A DNA stretch of 64,000 nt from Methylophilus sp. DW102. Lineage in GTDB: Bacteria; Pseudomonadota; Gammaproteobacteria; Burkholderiales; Methylophilaceae. Both the position numbers and the translations under genes were made by a program. The DNA lies in NCBI RefSeq assembly GCF_037076555.1, contig NZ_AP029023.1:1736001-1800000 (forward strand), written 5' to 3'. Positions 43,716-54,098 of this stretch are shown here, in pieces. The notes beneath the pieces were generated by a model. The model was given only the letters and a program-made list of their open reading frames with translations, was not told the DNA's origin and ran no database searches. The stretch's first letter is position 1; the number at the start of each line of letters is the position of its first letter.

Positions 43716-44516
43716 ATGACAGCCCCCTTGTACAAGCCTTTCGTGGTCATCTCTGCAGTGACCTTGTTACTGTGGCTGTCAGGGTGTGCGCAAAACCCTT
43801 CGTCCAACGCTCAAGCTCAGCCTTATGACCAGCAGCCTATCGGACGCGAAAGCGGCGATATGGAATCTGCCCGCGTGCATACCGAACTTGGCGCGGAGTA
43901 TTTCCGGCTCAAACGATACGATGTGGCCCTTGAGGAGTTTAATACCGCGCTTGAACGCAGCGCGACCTATGCCCTTGCCTACAACGGTTTAGGCCTGGTC
44001 TATGCGGCCCTCGGTGAAAAAGCACGCGCAGAAGCCGCATTCAAGCGGGCGATTCAACTGCAACCAGCTAACTCGGAGTCACACAACAACTATGGCCGTT
44101 TTTTGTGTGACCAAGGTCAATACGACGCCTCACAAAAAGAGTTTTTGCTCGCGGTGAAGAATCCGTTGTATAAAACACCGCAAATTGCGCTATATAACGC
44201 CGGCGTCTGTGCCTTGCGTGCCCAGCAAAAACCACAGGCTGAGCACTATTTTTATCAGGCACTGCAAGTGGACCCATTGGCCCACGCCAGTGCTTATCAA
44301 TTGGCCAACCTGCAATTTGCACGCGGCGAGGCACAACTGGCACTCAACACCGTGCAAAATAGTGTGAACGTTGCCCCGACACCAGAGTCCCTCTTTTTGG
44401 CAGTCCGAATTTGCCGGTCCTTACAATTGGCCGATGATGCAAATTATTACAGTGTGCAACTGCACAAACTGTTCCCGAATGCCAATGAAACCAAACAATT
44501 GCTGAAAACGGAGTAA
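43716..44516 (+). CDS. pilW: Type IV pilus biogenesis/stability lipoprotein PilW (PilF)
   Basis: About 266 residues. A lipoprotein signal peptide ends in LSGC; the rest is TPR repeats (LGAEYFRLKRYDVALEEFNT, YNGLGLVYAALGEKARAEAAF). PilF/PilW brings the PilQ secretin to the outer membrane. Its start codon overlaps almost directly with the rlmN stop (GTG 43713 or ATG 43716). No other pilus genes are in the window; the rlmN-pilW-rodZ order is widely conserved. Confidence 0.92.
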   Translation: MTAPLYKPFVVISAVTLLLWLSGCAQNPSSNAQAQPYDQQPIGRESGDMESARVHTELGAEYFRLKRYDVALEEFNTALERSATYALAYNGLGLVYAALGEKARAEAAFKRAIQLQPANSESHNNYGRFLCDQGQYDASQKEFLLAVKNPLYKTPQIALYNAGVCALRAQQKPQAEHYFYQALQVDPLAHASAYQLANLQFARGEAQLALNTVQNSVNVAPTPESLFLAVRICRSLQLADDANYYSVQLHKLFPNANETKQLLKTE

Positions 44517-45788
44517 ATGCACGTGACGTCAGAAGATACCACCAACGTCAATCCTGCACCGGCAGAAAAACCCAGACGTGGCCGTCGGCCCAAGAATGCT
44601 GCCACCACGCAGACGGCAGCCAGCCAGGCGCCCACAACAGAGACTGCGGTGAGCCTGGAGCAAACGCCTGCAGCAGTCTCGGTTGCGCAAGCAGCAGCAG
44701 AAGCTTCGCGCATGGATATCACACCTGACGATACTAGCAGTCTCAATCCAATACCTACCGATGCGCCTGAAGAGTACGGTGCCGCCATGGGCTTGGAAAG
44801 CATCCCGCAACAAGCAGTGAACCCGTCCATCGCTTATGGTTCTGGCTGCGGCAATGTCCTCAAAGCGGCACGAGAGGCACAGGGCTTGAGTATCCATGAA
44901 GTGTCTGGCCAATTGCGCCTGGGCGTCAAGCAAATCCAGGCCATTGAGCAGGATGACTTTGATAAGTTGCCACAACCAAGCATTGTGCGCGGCTTTATCC
45001 GTAACTACGCACGTTTGCTCAATATTGATGTGGCACCCATCATCGAGGCCTATCAACGCATCGTGCCTAACAAGACCCCGCTGCCCTTGAGTGTCCGCTC
45101 GAATGCCAGCCGTTCGGTGATTGATAAACCGGTGCGCGTCTTGCGTCCGCAACGCTTGCTCACCTTGCTGATCTTTTTGATATTGGCCGCGATTGCCGCC
45201 TATTTTTATATCAACCATATCAAGCCGCACACACTCAAAGATGCTTCACTGGCGCTGGATGTGGAAGAAATCAGTGAAACAACGGGTCAGCAAATCGAAA
45301 TTCCAGTGCCTCCGGCAACTGCGACCGCCCCCGAAACAAGCAATAGCGCGACCGTAGAAACCGGTAATACTGCCAGTACAGCCTCAGTAGAGGCGCCCGC
45401 AGAAACCAGTCTAGCCATGCAACCGGCCGCAGGCATGCAGCCAGCGAGCCCGGCTGATACGGTTGCCAGCACGCCTACCATTGTCAGCACCCCGACACCG
45501 GCAGCCGGTCAGTCGCTTGAAACGACCACGCTCAAAGCCGTGGATCCGCAAAAGGCAAATCTGAGCTTTAAAGTGACTGAAGACTCCTGGGTGCGCATTG
45601 AAGATATGCAAGGCAAAAAATTATTTAGTGAGGTACTGCCGGCCGGTTCAGAACGTCAGGTAGTGACAGACAAACCGGTCAATATCACGGTTGGACATGC
45701 CGCAGGCACCCAACTGACCATTGATAACCAGCCTTACGATTTAACCCAAGCCACACGTGGTCGTGTTGCGCGTATTCAATTGAAATAA
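44517..45788 (+). CDS. rodZ: RodZ-like helix-turn-helix membrane protein
   Basis: A 423-residue protein. The Xre-type HTH ([20 protein letters not shown]) starts only near residue 110; the first 100 residues are low-complexity Ala/Thr-rich and contain PRRGRRPK, which resembles an AT-hook. A single membrane helix ([19 protein letters not shown]) follows near 220, then a Thr/Ala-rich periplasmic linker and a C-terminal DUF4115 domain ([15 protein letters not shown]). RodZ links MreB to the envelope. The N-terminal extension is unusual relative to E. coli. Confidence 0.9.
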   Translation: MHVTSEDTTNVNPAPAEKPRRGRRPKNAATTQTAASQAPTTETAVSLEQTPAAVSVAQAAAEASRMDITPDDTSSLNPIPTDAPEEYGAAMGLESIPQQAVNPSIAYGSGCGNVLKAAREAQGLSIHEVSGQLRLGVKQIQAIEQDDFDKLPQPSIVRGFIRNYARLLNIDVAPIIEAYQRIVPNKTPLPLSVRSNASRSVIDKPVRVLRPQRLLTLLIFLILAAIAAYFYINHIKPHTLKDASLALDVEEISETTGQQIEIPVPPATATAPETSNSATVETGNTASTASVEAPAETSLAMQPAAGMQPASPADTVASTPTIVSTPTPAAGQSLETTTLKAVDPQKANLSFKVTEDSWVRIEDMQGKKLFSEVLPAGSERQVVTDKPVNITVGHAAGTQLTIDNQPYDLTQATRGRVARIQLK

Positions 45789-45790
45789 TC

Positions 45791-47071
45791 ATGATATCCC
45801 GTAGACATACCCGTCAGGTCATGGTCGGACACGTTGCGGTCGGCGGTGGCTTATATGGTACACAGGTGTCGCCTGTGGTCGTGCAAAGCATGACCAATAC
45901 CGACACCGCCGATGCGGCTGCCACCATCGCGCAGGTCTATGCCTTATGGCAGGCCGGCTCTGAAGTGGTCAGGATTACGGTCAACAGCGCCGAAGCTGCC
46001 GCGCAAGTCGCCACCATCCGCAAAGGCCTGGATGCGATGGGGTGTTCTGTGCCGCTGGTGGGCGACTTTCACTTTAACGGCCACAAGCTGTTGCAAGCTT
46101 ACCCGGATTGCGCCGAAGCACTGGCCAAGTATCGGATCAACCCTGGTAATGTCGGCAAAGGCAGCAAGCGTGACGAACAGTTTGCGGCGATGATAGAAGC
46201 CGCCATCCAGTACAAAAAAGCCGTCCGCATCGGCGTGAACTGGGGCAGCCTGGATCAAGCCAAAATGGCACAAATGATGGATGAGAATGGCAAATCTGCC
46301 AACCCGCTCTCGGCCGATGCCTTGATGCGCGAAGCCCTGATTCAATCCGCGCTCGAAAGTGCCCAGCAAGCCGTCGATTTAGGCTTAAACCCCGATCAAA
46401 TCATCATTTCTTGCAAGGTCAGCAACGTGCAGGATCTGGTACTGGTCTATCAGGCGCTGGCGCAACGCTGTGATTATCCCCTGCATTTGGGACTGACTGA
46501 AGCGGGCATTGGCTCCAAAGGCATTGTTGCCTCCACTGCCGCACTGGCGATTCTGTTACAGCAAGGCATAGGCGACACCATCCGCGTCTCACTAACCCCC
46601 GAGCCGAATGAGTCCCGCACCAAAGAAGTGGTGGTCGCCCAAGAAATCCTGCAAACCATGGGTATCCGCTCATTTACGCCCTTGGTGACCGCCTGCCCTG
46701 GCTGCGGCCGGACCACCAGCACCTATTTCCAGGAGCTGGCGATGCAAATCCAGAGCTGGTTACGCAATCAGATGCCAATCTGGCGTAGCCAATACCCCGG
46801 CGTGGAAACCCTCAATGTGGCAGTCATGGGCTGCGTGGTTAATGGCCCTGGCGAATCCAAATTAGCCAATATCGGCATTAGCCTGCCGGGCACAGGCGAA
46901 ACGCCGGTGGCGCCGGTGTTTGTTGATGGTGAAAAAACCGTCACCCTTAAAGGCGACCATATTGCTGAAGAGTTTCAACAGATCGTGGATGAGTATGTGC
47001 GCACGCATTATGCCGAAGGTGGCAAACTGCGCACAAACAAAGCGCCCGTGATCCCGATTGTGGCCGTATAA
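45791..47071 (+). CDS. ispG: 4-hydroxy-3-methylbut-2-enyl diphosphate synthase (IspG)
   Basis: A 426-residue enzyme of the MEP isoprenoid pathway. The TIM-barrel half starts [15 protein letters not shown]; the [4Fe-4S] half has CPGCGRTTS and [17 protein letters not shown], with the three ligand cysteines. Reduces MEcPP to HMBPP. It begins 2 bp after rodZ and ends 27 bp before hisS, the usual order. Confidence 0.97.
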   Translation: MISRRHTRQVMVGHVAVGGGLYGTQVSPVVVQSMTNTDTADAAATIAQVYALWQAGSEVVRITVNSAEAAAQVATIRKGLDAMGCSVPLVGDFHFNGHKLLQAYPDCAEALAKYRINPGNVGKGSKRDEQFAAMIEAAIQYKKAVRIGVNWGSLDQAKMAQMMDENGKSANPLSADALMREALIQSALESAQQAVDLGLNPDQIIISCKVSNVQDLVLVYQALAQRCDYPLHLGLTEAGIGSKGIVASTAALAILLQQGIGDTIRVSLTPEPNESRTKEVVVAQEILQTMGIRSFTPLVTACPGCGRTTSTYFQELAMQIQSWLRNQMPIWRSQYPGVETLNVAVMGCVVNGPGESKLANIGISLPGTGETPVAPVFVDGEKTVTLKGDHIAEEFQQIVDEYVRTHYAEGGKLRTNKAPVIPIVAV

Positions 47072-47098
47072 GCCATCCACCTCCCCCATTCGTACAAG

Positions 47099-48358
47099 AT
47101 GAGTCAAACATTTCAATCCATTAAAGGTTTTTACGACATCCTGCCAGAAGCCACGCCCTTGTGGTTCAAGCTTGAAGATACGGCACGCCGGATCTTGAGC
47201 CAGTATGGTTACAACAATATCCGCATGCCACTGGTCGAGCCGACCGAGTTGTTTGTGCGCAGCGTAGGCGAGCATACAGATATCGTAGAAAAAGAAATGT
47301 ACGCCTGGGAAGACAAGCTCAATGGCGACAAACTGACGTTGCGCCCGGAAGGCACGGCCGGTTGCGTACGTGCCGTGGTGGAACACAATCTCACTTACAA
47401 TGGCCCGCAACGCCTGTGGTATATGGGACCCATGTTCCGTCATGAAAACGTACAAAAAGGCCGTCAGCGCCAGTTTCACCAAATCGGCGTAGAAGCCTTT
47501 GGCTTTGAAGGGCCCGATGTGGATGCCGAGCAAATCGTATTGCTGGCCAGACTGTGGCAAGCGCTGGGCATTGCCGACGTTGAATTACAGTTAAATAGCA
47601 TTGGAAATGCCGAAGAGCGTACAAAATATAGAAACTGGCTCATTGAATATTTCGAACGCCATGTAGATATATTGGATGAAGATGCTAAGCGTCGTTTGTA
47701 TACAAATCCTTTAAGAATCCTAGATAGTAAAAACCCTCGCATGCAAGACATGTGTCAAGCAGCTCCTAGGCTTTTAGACGTTTTAGGAGATGAGAGTAAA
47801 AAACACTTTGATGGCCTTTGCAATATATTGCATCAGGCAGGCATTGCTTACACGATTAACCATAGACTGGTGCGTGGCTTGGACTATTACAACCGCACAG
47901 TCTTTGAATGGGTGACCACCAAACTTGGCGCGCAAGGCACCATTGCCGGCGGCGGACGCTACGACACGCTGGTAGAACGTATTGGTGGGAGTGCGACTCC
48001 GGCTTGTGGCTTTGGCATCGGCCTGGAACGCGTATTCCTGTTGATGCAGGAATATGGCGTCACCGCCCAGAACCAACCCGATATTTACCTGGTCAATGTG
48101 GGCGAGTTGGCGACACAAAAAGCCTTTACGCTGGCCGAAAGACTGCGTAGCATGGGACTCAAGGTGGTCTTGCACGCCGGTGGCGGTAGCTTTAAATCAC
48201 AAATGAAAAAGGCCGACCGCAGTGGTGCGCGCTTTGCCGGCATTTTTGGGGATGATGAAGCAGCCGTTGACGAACTGACCTTAAAACCCATGCTGGGTCA
48301 AGGCGAGCAAGCACGTGTCAGCTTTGATCAAGTCGCCTCCATCGTTAATGCGGGCTGA
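47099..48358 (+). CDS. hisS: Histidine-tRNA ligase
   Basis: A 419-residue class II synthetase: motif 1/2 regions (RPEGTAGCVRAVVEHN, MFRHENVQKGRQRQFHQIG), the histidine A motif GLDYYNRTVFEW, motif 3 GFGIGLERVF and an anticodon-binding domain at the end. The protein is intact. However, bases 47580-47870 use many AT-ending and rare codons (ATA, AGA, CTA, AGG, TTA) unlike the rest of the gene, as if this segment had been replaced by recombination. Confidence 0.96.
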   Translation: MSQTFQSIKGFYDILPEATPLWFKLEDTARRILSQYGYNNIRMPLVEPTELFVRSVGEHTDIVEKEMYAWEDKLNGDKLTLRPEGTAGCVRAVVEHNLTYNGPQRLWYMGPMFRHENVQKGRQRQFHQIGVEAFGFEGPDVDAEQIVLLARLWQALGIADVELQLNSIGNAEERTKYRNWLIEYFERHVDILDEDAKRRLYTNPLRILDSKNPRMQDMCQAAPRLLDVLGDESKKHFDGLCNILHQAGIAYTINHRLVRGLDYYNRTVFEWVTTKLGAQGTIAGGGRYDTLVERIGGSATPACGFGIGLERVFLLMQEYGVTAQNQPDIYLVNVGELATQKAFTLAERLRSMGLKVVLHAGGGSFKSQMKKADRSGARFAGIFGDDEAAVDELTLKPMLGQGEQARVSFDQVASIVNAG

Positions 48359-48481
48359 TTGGCGGCAGTGTTCTGTTTGAATGATGACTGGTCTGAATAG
48401 CAAGGCTGGTAAATATCAACAACGGTCGCTGGCATGGCGATAAATCCGTAATTTTGTGAATCTGGTGATTGATCTATCAAC

Positions 48482-49306
48482 ATGAGCGAAATCTTAAATA
48501 TCCAGGACCTCAATATTTACCCGGCCAATGCGCCAGGGCGCTACTTGGTCAAACAGGCCTCGCTCAGCCTCGCCCGTGGCAAGACAACCTGTATCGTGGG
48601 TGAGTCTGGTAGCGGCAAAAGCCTCACTGCGCTCAGTATCATGAAGCTACTTTCCCCGCAATTGCGCATGCAAGGCCGCGTGGTATTTCAGGGCCAGGAT
48701 CTCAGCCAATTAAGCGAGCGCGAAATGCAAGCCATCCGTGGTCGAAAAATCGGCATGATTTTTCAGGAGCCCATGACCTCGTTAAACCCGGTACTCACCA
48801 TCGGCTTTCAGATCGGTGAGCCACTGCAAACGCATTTAGCGCTTAAAGGTGCCGCACTTAAACAAAAAGTCGCTGAATTACTAACGCAAGTGGGCATTGA
48901 TCCCACGCGCGCCAACAGTTATCCCGACGAACTTTCAGGCGGGCAACGTCAGCGTGTCATGATAGCCATGAGCATTGCTTGCCAACCTGCCCTGCTGATT
49001 GCCGATGAGCCGACAACTGCGCTTGATGTTACCGTGCAAGCACAGGTGCTGCGCTTGCTCGATGAACTCAAGCAACGGCTGAATATGGCGATGCTGTTTA
49101 TTACCCATGACTTCGGTGTGGTCGCGGATATTGCCGACGATGTCATCGTCATGTTCAGAGGTGAAATCGTAGAAGCTGGCCCGGTCAGCCAGGTATTGGA
49201 TGCGCCACAGCATCCATATACCCGTGCCTTGCTCGCTTGCGTGCCCGATGCTGAGGGCAAAAAAGTGTTGCAGCCCATGCGCTATGACTGGCTGACGCCT
49301 GCGTGA
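48482..49306 (+). CDS. Oligopeptide-type ABC transporter ATP-binding protein (DppD-like)
   Basis: A 274-residue ATPase: Walker [11 protein letters not shown], signature [14 protein letters not shown], Walker [13 protein letters not shown], and the C-terminal peptide-family end [13 protein letters not shown]. It pairs with the next gene, as DppD/DppF or the two halves of YejF. No permease or binding-protein gene is in the vicinity. It follows hisS by 123 bp; the ATG has no strong ribosome site. Confidence 0.9.
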   Translation: MSEILNIQDLNIYPANAPGRYLVKQASLSLARGKTTCIVGESGSGKSLTALSIMKLLSPQLRMQGRVVFQGQDLSQLSEREMQAIRGRKIGMIFQEPMTSLNPVLTIGFQIGEPLQTHLALKGAALKQKVAELLTQVGIDPTRANSYPDELSGGQRQRVMIAMSIACQPALLIADEPTTALDVTVQAQVLRLLDELKQRLNMAMLFITHDFGVVADIADDVIVMFRGEIVEAGPVSQVLDAPQHPYTRALLACVPDAEGKKVLQPMRYDWLTPA

Positions 49307-49313
49307 GGTCGAT

Positions 49314-50123
49314 ATGACGGATTTCCTGTTACAAGCCCATCATCTAAGCAAAAGTTACCGTCAGCGGACCGGCACGCTCGGGCTGAATACCCAGACCATA
49401 CATGCCCTCGACGATGTCAGCCTGCAACTCAAACGCGGCAGTACGCTGGCTGTGGTCGGCGAATCTGGCAGCGGAAAATCCACACTGGCTCGCGGCATTT
49501 TGCGCCTGCTGCCGCTAGACCAAGGCCAGGTGCTGTTCGATGGTCAAGACTTTCTCGCGCTAGACCAAAGCAGCCTGCGGCATGCACGGCGCCATATGCA
49601 AATGGTGTTTCAAGACCCATTTGCTTCACTCAACCCCAGAATGCGTGTGGGTGAAATCATTGCCGAGGGCCTGGTGATCCATGGCATCGGCGATAAAAAA
49701 CAACAACAAAACAGCGTCTTTGAGATGCTGGAAAAAGTCGGGCTAAAAGCTGAAGATGCCAGCAAATATCCGCACCAGTTTTCAGGCGGCCAACGCCAGC
49801 GTATCGGCATCGCGCGTGCCCTGATTCTGCAGCCCAAGCTGGTCATCTGCGATGAGCCGGTGTCGGCGCTAGATGTGTCAGTGCAGGCGCAAATCCTGTT
49901 ATTACTCAAGCAACTGCAACAAGAAATGGGGCTCAGTTATCTGTTTATCACGCATGATTTACGCGTGGTCAGGCATATTGCCGATGAGGTTCTGGTCATG
50001 CAAAAAGGCAAAGTAATTGAGCAAGGAAGCGTAGAAACCATTTATAATGTTCCCCAACAAAAATATACCCAACAGCTGCTCAGCGCAATTCCTGGTCAAG
50101 GCCTGCGCGGGGCTGCCGCATAA
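49314..50123 (+). CDS. Oligopeptide-type ABC transporter ATP-binding protein (DppF-like)
   Basis: A 269-residue ATPase: Walker [16 protein letters not shown], signature FSGGQRQRIGIARAL, Walker B LVICDEPVSALD, and the family end PQQKYTQQLLSAIPG. Starts 7 bp after the previous ATPase, so the two form a heterodimer in one unit. Both sit between hisS and yfgM, an insertion in a conserved gene order. The permease partners must be elsewhere. Confidence 0.9.
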   Translation: MTDFLLQAHHLSKSYRQRTGTLGLNTQTIHALDDVSLQLKRGSTLAVVGESGSGKSTLARGILRLLPLDQGQVLFDGQDFLALDQSSLRHARRHMQMVFQDPFASLNPRMRVGEIIAEGLVIHGIGDKKQQQNSVFEMLEKVGLKAEDASKYPHQFSGGQRQRIGIARALILQPKLVICDEPVSALDVSVQAQILLLLKQLQQEMGLSYLFITHDLRVVRHIADEVLVMQKGKVIEQGSVETIYNVPQQKYTQQLLSAIPGQGLRGAAA

Positions 50124-50158
50124 TTAAGATCCTAATACAAGAATACGCAGGAAATTCA

Positions 50159-50797
50159 ATGGCATACGATTTGGAAGAACAGGAACAACTAGATGAGTTT
50201 AAAGCCTGGTGGAACAAAAACGGTAAACTGGTCACCCGCCTGGTGATTGCAGCGGTCATCGTCTATGGCGGCTGGCAAGGATACCAGTCTTACATGAATA
50301 GCAAGGCCACTGCAGCCTCTACCGCCTATCAGACCTTGATCAGCAGTTCCTTGCTGGATGTTGATAGCAAAAAAGCCGAGCAAATTAGCAAAGAAGCGCA
50401 AGCCATTGAGCAAGACTACAGCATGACCCCTTATGCAGGCCGTGCCGCCCTGTTTGCAGCGCGCGCATTGCATGAAGCCAAGCAGTCCGAAGCCTCTGAA
50501 AAGCAATTGCGCTGGGCGATGGCTGAAGCAAAAGAACCCGCCATTAAACAGATGGCCGCCATTGAAATTGCCGGCTTGCAAATTGAGCGCAATGCACTGG
50601 ACGATGCCAAGAAAACCTTGGAAGGCATCAATGATCCAGGCTTTGATGGCATTAAAAACAGTTTGCTTGGCGATATCCTGATGGCGAAAAAACAGGAAAA
50701 AGAAGCGAAACAAGCCTATACCAAAGCATTGCAAGCACTTGATCCTGAAGGAAAATTGTTTTACCTGACCCAGCAGAAGCTGGATGCTTTAGGATAA
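50159..50797 (+). CDS. yfgM: YfgM family protein (Sec translocon accessory, TPR)
   Basis: A 212-residue protein with a short cytoplasmic N-terminus (DLEEQEQLDEFKAWWNKNG), one membrane helix (about 22-42) and a TPR-like periplasmic region. YfgM is an ancillary SecYEG subunit linked to periplasmic chaperones and envelope stress. It directly precedes bamB, the conserved hisS-yfgM-bamB-der order. Confidence 0.9.
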   Translation: MAYDLEEQEQLDEFKAWWNKNGKLVTRLVIAAVIVYGGWQGYQSYMNSKATAASTAYQTLISSSLLDVDSKKAEQISKEAQAIEQDYSMTPYAGRAALFAARALHEAKQSEASEKQLRWAMAEAKEPAIKQMAAIEIAGLQIERNALDDAKKTLEGINDPGFDGIKNSLLGDILMAKKQEKEAKQAYTKALQALDPEGKLFYLTQQKLDALG

Positions 50798-50803
50798 TTG
50801 CTA

Positions 50804-52018
50804 ATGAAGTTGAATGTTGCCGCCATGCCTGCCCCGTCTCACCGTCTCAAACAATGGACACTGGTTGCCCTGTGTGTCATCGGGAGCAGTTTGACTGCGT
50901 GTACGGCATTCAACGACGTTAAAACCAATTTAAGTGAAAGTATTTTTGGCACCGAGCCTGCGAACCCGCCTGTAGAGCTTGAGGAGATCAAATCCTCTTA
51001 CGAGACACGCGTACAGTGGTCCACCGATGTGGGCGAAGCTGGCCGTTTCAGCTACGTGCCCGTCCTGGCTGACAACATGGTGTATGCCGTCAATGCAGAA
51101 GGCAGCGTAATGCAGCTTTCTGCAGAAAATGGCAAAACGCTGTGGCAAACAGAATTAGGCGAGCCCATCAGCAGTGGCGCAGGACTGGGCGGTGGCCTGG
51201 TGTTGGTCGGGACCAGCAAAGGCCACGTCTATGCACTCAACCTGAATGGCAGAAAGCTGTGGAGCGCCGTGCTCTCCAGTGAAATACAAGGCTCCCCGCG
51301 CTATTATGATGGCACGGTAATTGTGCGTACCACCGATCACCATATTTACGGCATTGATGCGGCAGATGGCCGCCGCAAATGGTCTTATGAACGTGCCACC
51401 CCTTCCCTCTCGCTCAAAACGCATGCCGGCATCGTCGTAGATGGCGGCGCCATTTATGCTGGCTTTCCTGGTGGGAAACTGGTGGCGATTCGTGCCGACA
51501 ATGGCAAACTGATTTGGGAAGCAACGGTTGCCCAACCCAAAGGCGTGACTGAAATCGAACGGATTGCAGACATCACCAGTTTGCCGTTTGTCGATGGCCC
51601 ACTGGTGTATGTGGTAGCTTATCAGGGCAAAGTCGCCGCCGTTGACCGTCAGCGTGGACAAGTGGTGTGGAGCCGCGATATTTCAAGCTATGTCGGCCTG
51701 ACCGCAGAGAATAACAAAGTGTACCTGAGCCACACCATCGGCTCAGTCTACTCACTGGATGCCAGCAATGGCAAAACCTTTTGGCGCCAGGGCAACCTGG
51801 GCTACCGCAACCTGACCGTGCCTCTCCCACTCAGCAATATTGTGGCTGTTGGTGACCTGGAAGGCTATGTCCATTTACTGAGCCAGGATGACGGCAGCTT
51901 TGTCGGCCGTCTGCAATTAGGTTCCAAACCCCTTATGGCATTGATCGCAGGCACCAATGCCAACCAGTTTCTTGCACAATCGCGTGACGGTCACCTTTAC
52001 GCCGTGACATATAAATAA
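50804..52018 (+). CDS. bamB: Outer-membrane assembly lipoprotein BamB
   Basis: About 404 residues. Signal peptide with lipobox LTAC, then an eight-bladed beta-propeller of PQQ-like repeats ([32 protein letters not shown]). BamB supports BamA in outer-membrane protein folding. I use ATG 50804 rather than TTG 50798. Its stop overlaps the der start codon by one base. Confidence 0.94.
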   Translation: MKLNVAAMPAPSHRLKQWTLVALCVIGSSLTACTAFNDVKTNLSESIFGTEPANPPVELEEIKSSYETRVQWSTDVGEAGRFSYVPVLADNMVYAVNAEGSVMQLSAENGKTLWQTELGEPISSGAGLGGGLVLVGTSKGHVYALNLNGRKLWSAVLSSEIQGSPRYYDGTVIVRTTDHHIYGIDAADGRRKWSYERATPSLSLKTHAGIVVDGGAIYAGFPGGKLVAIRADNGKLIWEATVAQPKGVTEIERIADITSLPFVDGPLVYVVAYQGKVAAVDRQRGQVVWSRDISSYVGLTAENNKVYLSHTIGSVYSLDASNGKTFWRQGNLGYRNLTVPLPLSNIVAVGDLEGYVHLLSQDDGSFVGRLQLGSKPLMALIAGTNANQFLAQSRDGHLYAVTYK

Positions 52019-53451
52019 TGCTACCTACCATCGTGCTTGTTGGCCGACCCAATGTCGGCAAATCTACTTTATTCAATCGTTTGACCAAATCGCGAGATGC
52101 GCTGGTCGCCGACTTGCCTGGTCTCACGCGTGACCGGCATTACGGCCGAGGCCTGGGCGCCAGCCAGCCCTATCTGGTCATTGATACTGGCGGCTTTGAG
52201 CCCACCGCAGATACGGGTATCTTGAAAGAAATGGCCAAGCAAACCTTGCTTGCCATTGATGAAGCCGATGTCATTATTTTTCTGGTCGACGCCCGGGCTG
52301 GCCTGACACCGCAAGAATTTACCATTGCGCAAACCTTGCGCAAGGCCCAGCGGCCGGTACTGCTGGCAGTGAACAAAACCGAAGGCATGCGCAAAGCCAT
52401 CGTCAGCGCTGACTTTCATGAGCTAGGCATGGGCGAACCTCTGTCCATCTCTTCCGCACATGGCGAGGGTGTCAGAGATTTGATTGAACTGGCGCTGGAA
52501 ACCATCGCCGATAAGGAAATCGAAGCTTCCGAGCCTGTGAATCCGGACAATCCCCGCATTGCAATTGTTGGCCGCCCTAACGTTGGCAAATCGACACTGG
52601 TGAATGCGCTGCTGGGAGAAGACCGCGTGATTGCCTTTGACCAGCCAGGCACGACTCGCGACTCGATTGAAATCGCGCTCGAAAAGAACGGCAAGCACTA
52701 TACGATTATTGACACTGCGGGCGTACGCAAGCGCGGCAAGGTTTTTGAAGCAGTTGAAAAATTCTCCGTGATCAAAACCATGCAAGCGATTGAAGACGCC
52801 AACGTGGCTATTTTGGTGGTGGATGCCCAAGAGGGCATTACCGAGCAGGATGCACACGTTGCGGCCTATATTGTCGATGCCGGACGTGCTCTGGTCGTCG
52901 CCATTAACAAATGGGATGGCTTGCAGGATGATGAGCGCGAATGGATCAAACGCGAAATCGACCGCAAACTGCAATTCCTCGACTTTGCCAAATTCCACTA
53001 TATCTCGGCGCTGCGTAAAAAAGGCCTGAATGAGTTACTGGACTCAGTTGATGTTGCCTTTAAGGCGGCCATGGCCAAGTTAGCCACGCCACAACTGACG
53101 CGCGTGCTTGGCGAGGCCACCACCCAGCATCAACCACCCATCAGCCGTGGTATTCGCCCCAAACTGCGCTATGCACACCAGGGTGGCAGCAACCCGCCAA
53201 TTGTGGTGGTACACGGTAACCACATTGATGGCGTCAAAGCGAGCTATACGCGTTTTCTCGAAGGGGTGTTCCGAAAAGCCTTTCAATTGGTAGGCACACC
53301 GCTGCGCGTGCAATACCATCAGGGTGAAAACCCGTTTGATAAGGAAGAAGAGCGCAAAAAAGGCGAAGGCCTGGTCACCATGCGTAGACGTAAAAATGAA
53401 ATGCGCGCCAAGCTGAAAGCGCGCAACGAGCAAAATAAAACAAAAAAATAA
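52018..53451 (+). CDS. der: Ribosome biogenesis GTPase Der
   Basis: A 477-residue protein with two tandem GTPase domains (both begin GRPNVGKST; second near residue 182) and a C-terminal KH-like domain ending in a Lys/Arg-rich tail. Der is needed for 50S subunit maturation. The ATG overlaps the bamB stop (TAATG). It closes the long plus-strand run; 100 bp follow without a gene. Confidence 0.97.
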   Translation: MLPTIVLVGRPNVGKSTLFNRLTKSRDALVADLPGLTRDRHYGRGLGASQPYLVIDTGGFEPTADTGILKEMAKQTLLAIDEADVIIFLVDARAGLTPQEFTIAQTLRKAQRPVLLAVNKTEGMRKAIVSADFHELGMGEPLSISSAHGEGVRDLIELALETIADKEIEASEPVNPDNPRIAIVGRPNVGKSTLVNALLGEDRVIAFDQPGTTRDSIEIALEKNGKHYTIIDTAGVRKRGKVFEAVEKFSVIKTMQAIEDANVAILVVDAQEGITEQDAHVAAYIVDAGRALVVAINKWDGLQDDEREWIKREIDRKLQFLDFAKFHYISALRKKGLNELLDSVDVAFKAAMAKLATPQLTRVLGEATTQHQPPISRGIRPKLRYAHQGGSNPPIVVVHGNHIDGVKASYTRFLEGVFRKAFQLVGTPLRVQYHQGENPFDKEEERKKGEGLVTMRRRKNEMRAKLKARNEQNKTKK

Positions 53452-53554
53452 TTGCTTGGGCGCTCAGGATGGGCTTTTGCTTTATTCCATCCTGCGCAGT
53501 CAAGCTTACACGCACAGGCAGCGCGCCTCTTGAGTGCTCAACTTGAAATCAGAC

Positions 53555-54030
53555 TTATTTCAAGCTGATTTCATAGGTTTGCCAGCCTGTATGCCTTGCC
53601 AGCTTATCATCGAAGACACGTGCCAGCTGGTTATCCTCAGCAGTCACCCAACGGATCACCGACCATCCCTGCAGTTGTCCAATCTGCACCACTGCCTTGA
53701 TCAAAGCGGTGCCAACACCCTGCCCTCTGGCCGCGGATGCTACAAACAAATCATCGAGATAACCGCCCATGCTCGCCGCCACAGGTCTGACACCAAAGGT
53801 CTGACAAAAGCACGATAATGTGCAAATCCAATCAGGCGCCCCTGCGCATCCACTGCCACCAAAGCAAATATGGCGGGAGACGGCTGGTGTAACCACTGCC
53901 AGACCTGTTCCCGCATGGCGACTGACTGATTCACAGCATAAAACCTGGCGTAGTCAGCATACAAGGCTGACCACTCGGCATGATCTTCACCAGCGATTGG
54001 ACGAATATGGAAACGGGATGGTTGTGTCAT
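53555..54030 (-). pseudogene. GNAT N-acetyltransferase broken by a 14-bp tandem duplication
   Basis: The N-terminal half (RFHIRPIAGEDHAEW to GFAHYRAFVRP) is in one frame and the C-terminal half (GGYLDDLFVASAARGQGVGT, the acetyl-CoA loop) in another. At the junction AGGTCTGAC occurs twice on the plus strand, at 53783-53791 and 53797-53805, 14 bp apart. Removing one 14-bp unit joins the frames as YRAFVRPVAASMGGYLDD and leaves exactly 154 codons, a normal GNAT length. The gene is therefore probably inactivated or reversibly switched by slippage; a sequencing error is less likely to produce a perfect repeat. Confidence 0.85.
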
Positions 54031-54056
54031 GAGAGTCCTTCAGTCATACGGCAAAC

Positions 54057-54083
54057 AAAAAAAGGGACCTTGCGGTCCCTTTG
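54057..54083 (-). terminator. Rho-independent terminator of sppA
   Basis: Stem aaagggacc/ggtcccttt (54061-54069, 54074-54082), loop ttgc, with an A run on the left that becomes a T run on the minus strand. It begins about 16 bp after the sppA stop and lies ahead of the broken GNAT gene. Confidence 0.9.
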
Positions 54084-54098
54084 TATCCCTTTCAAAGG

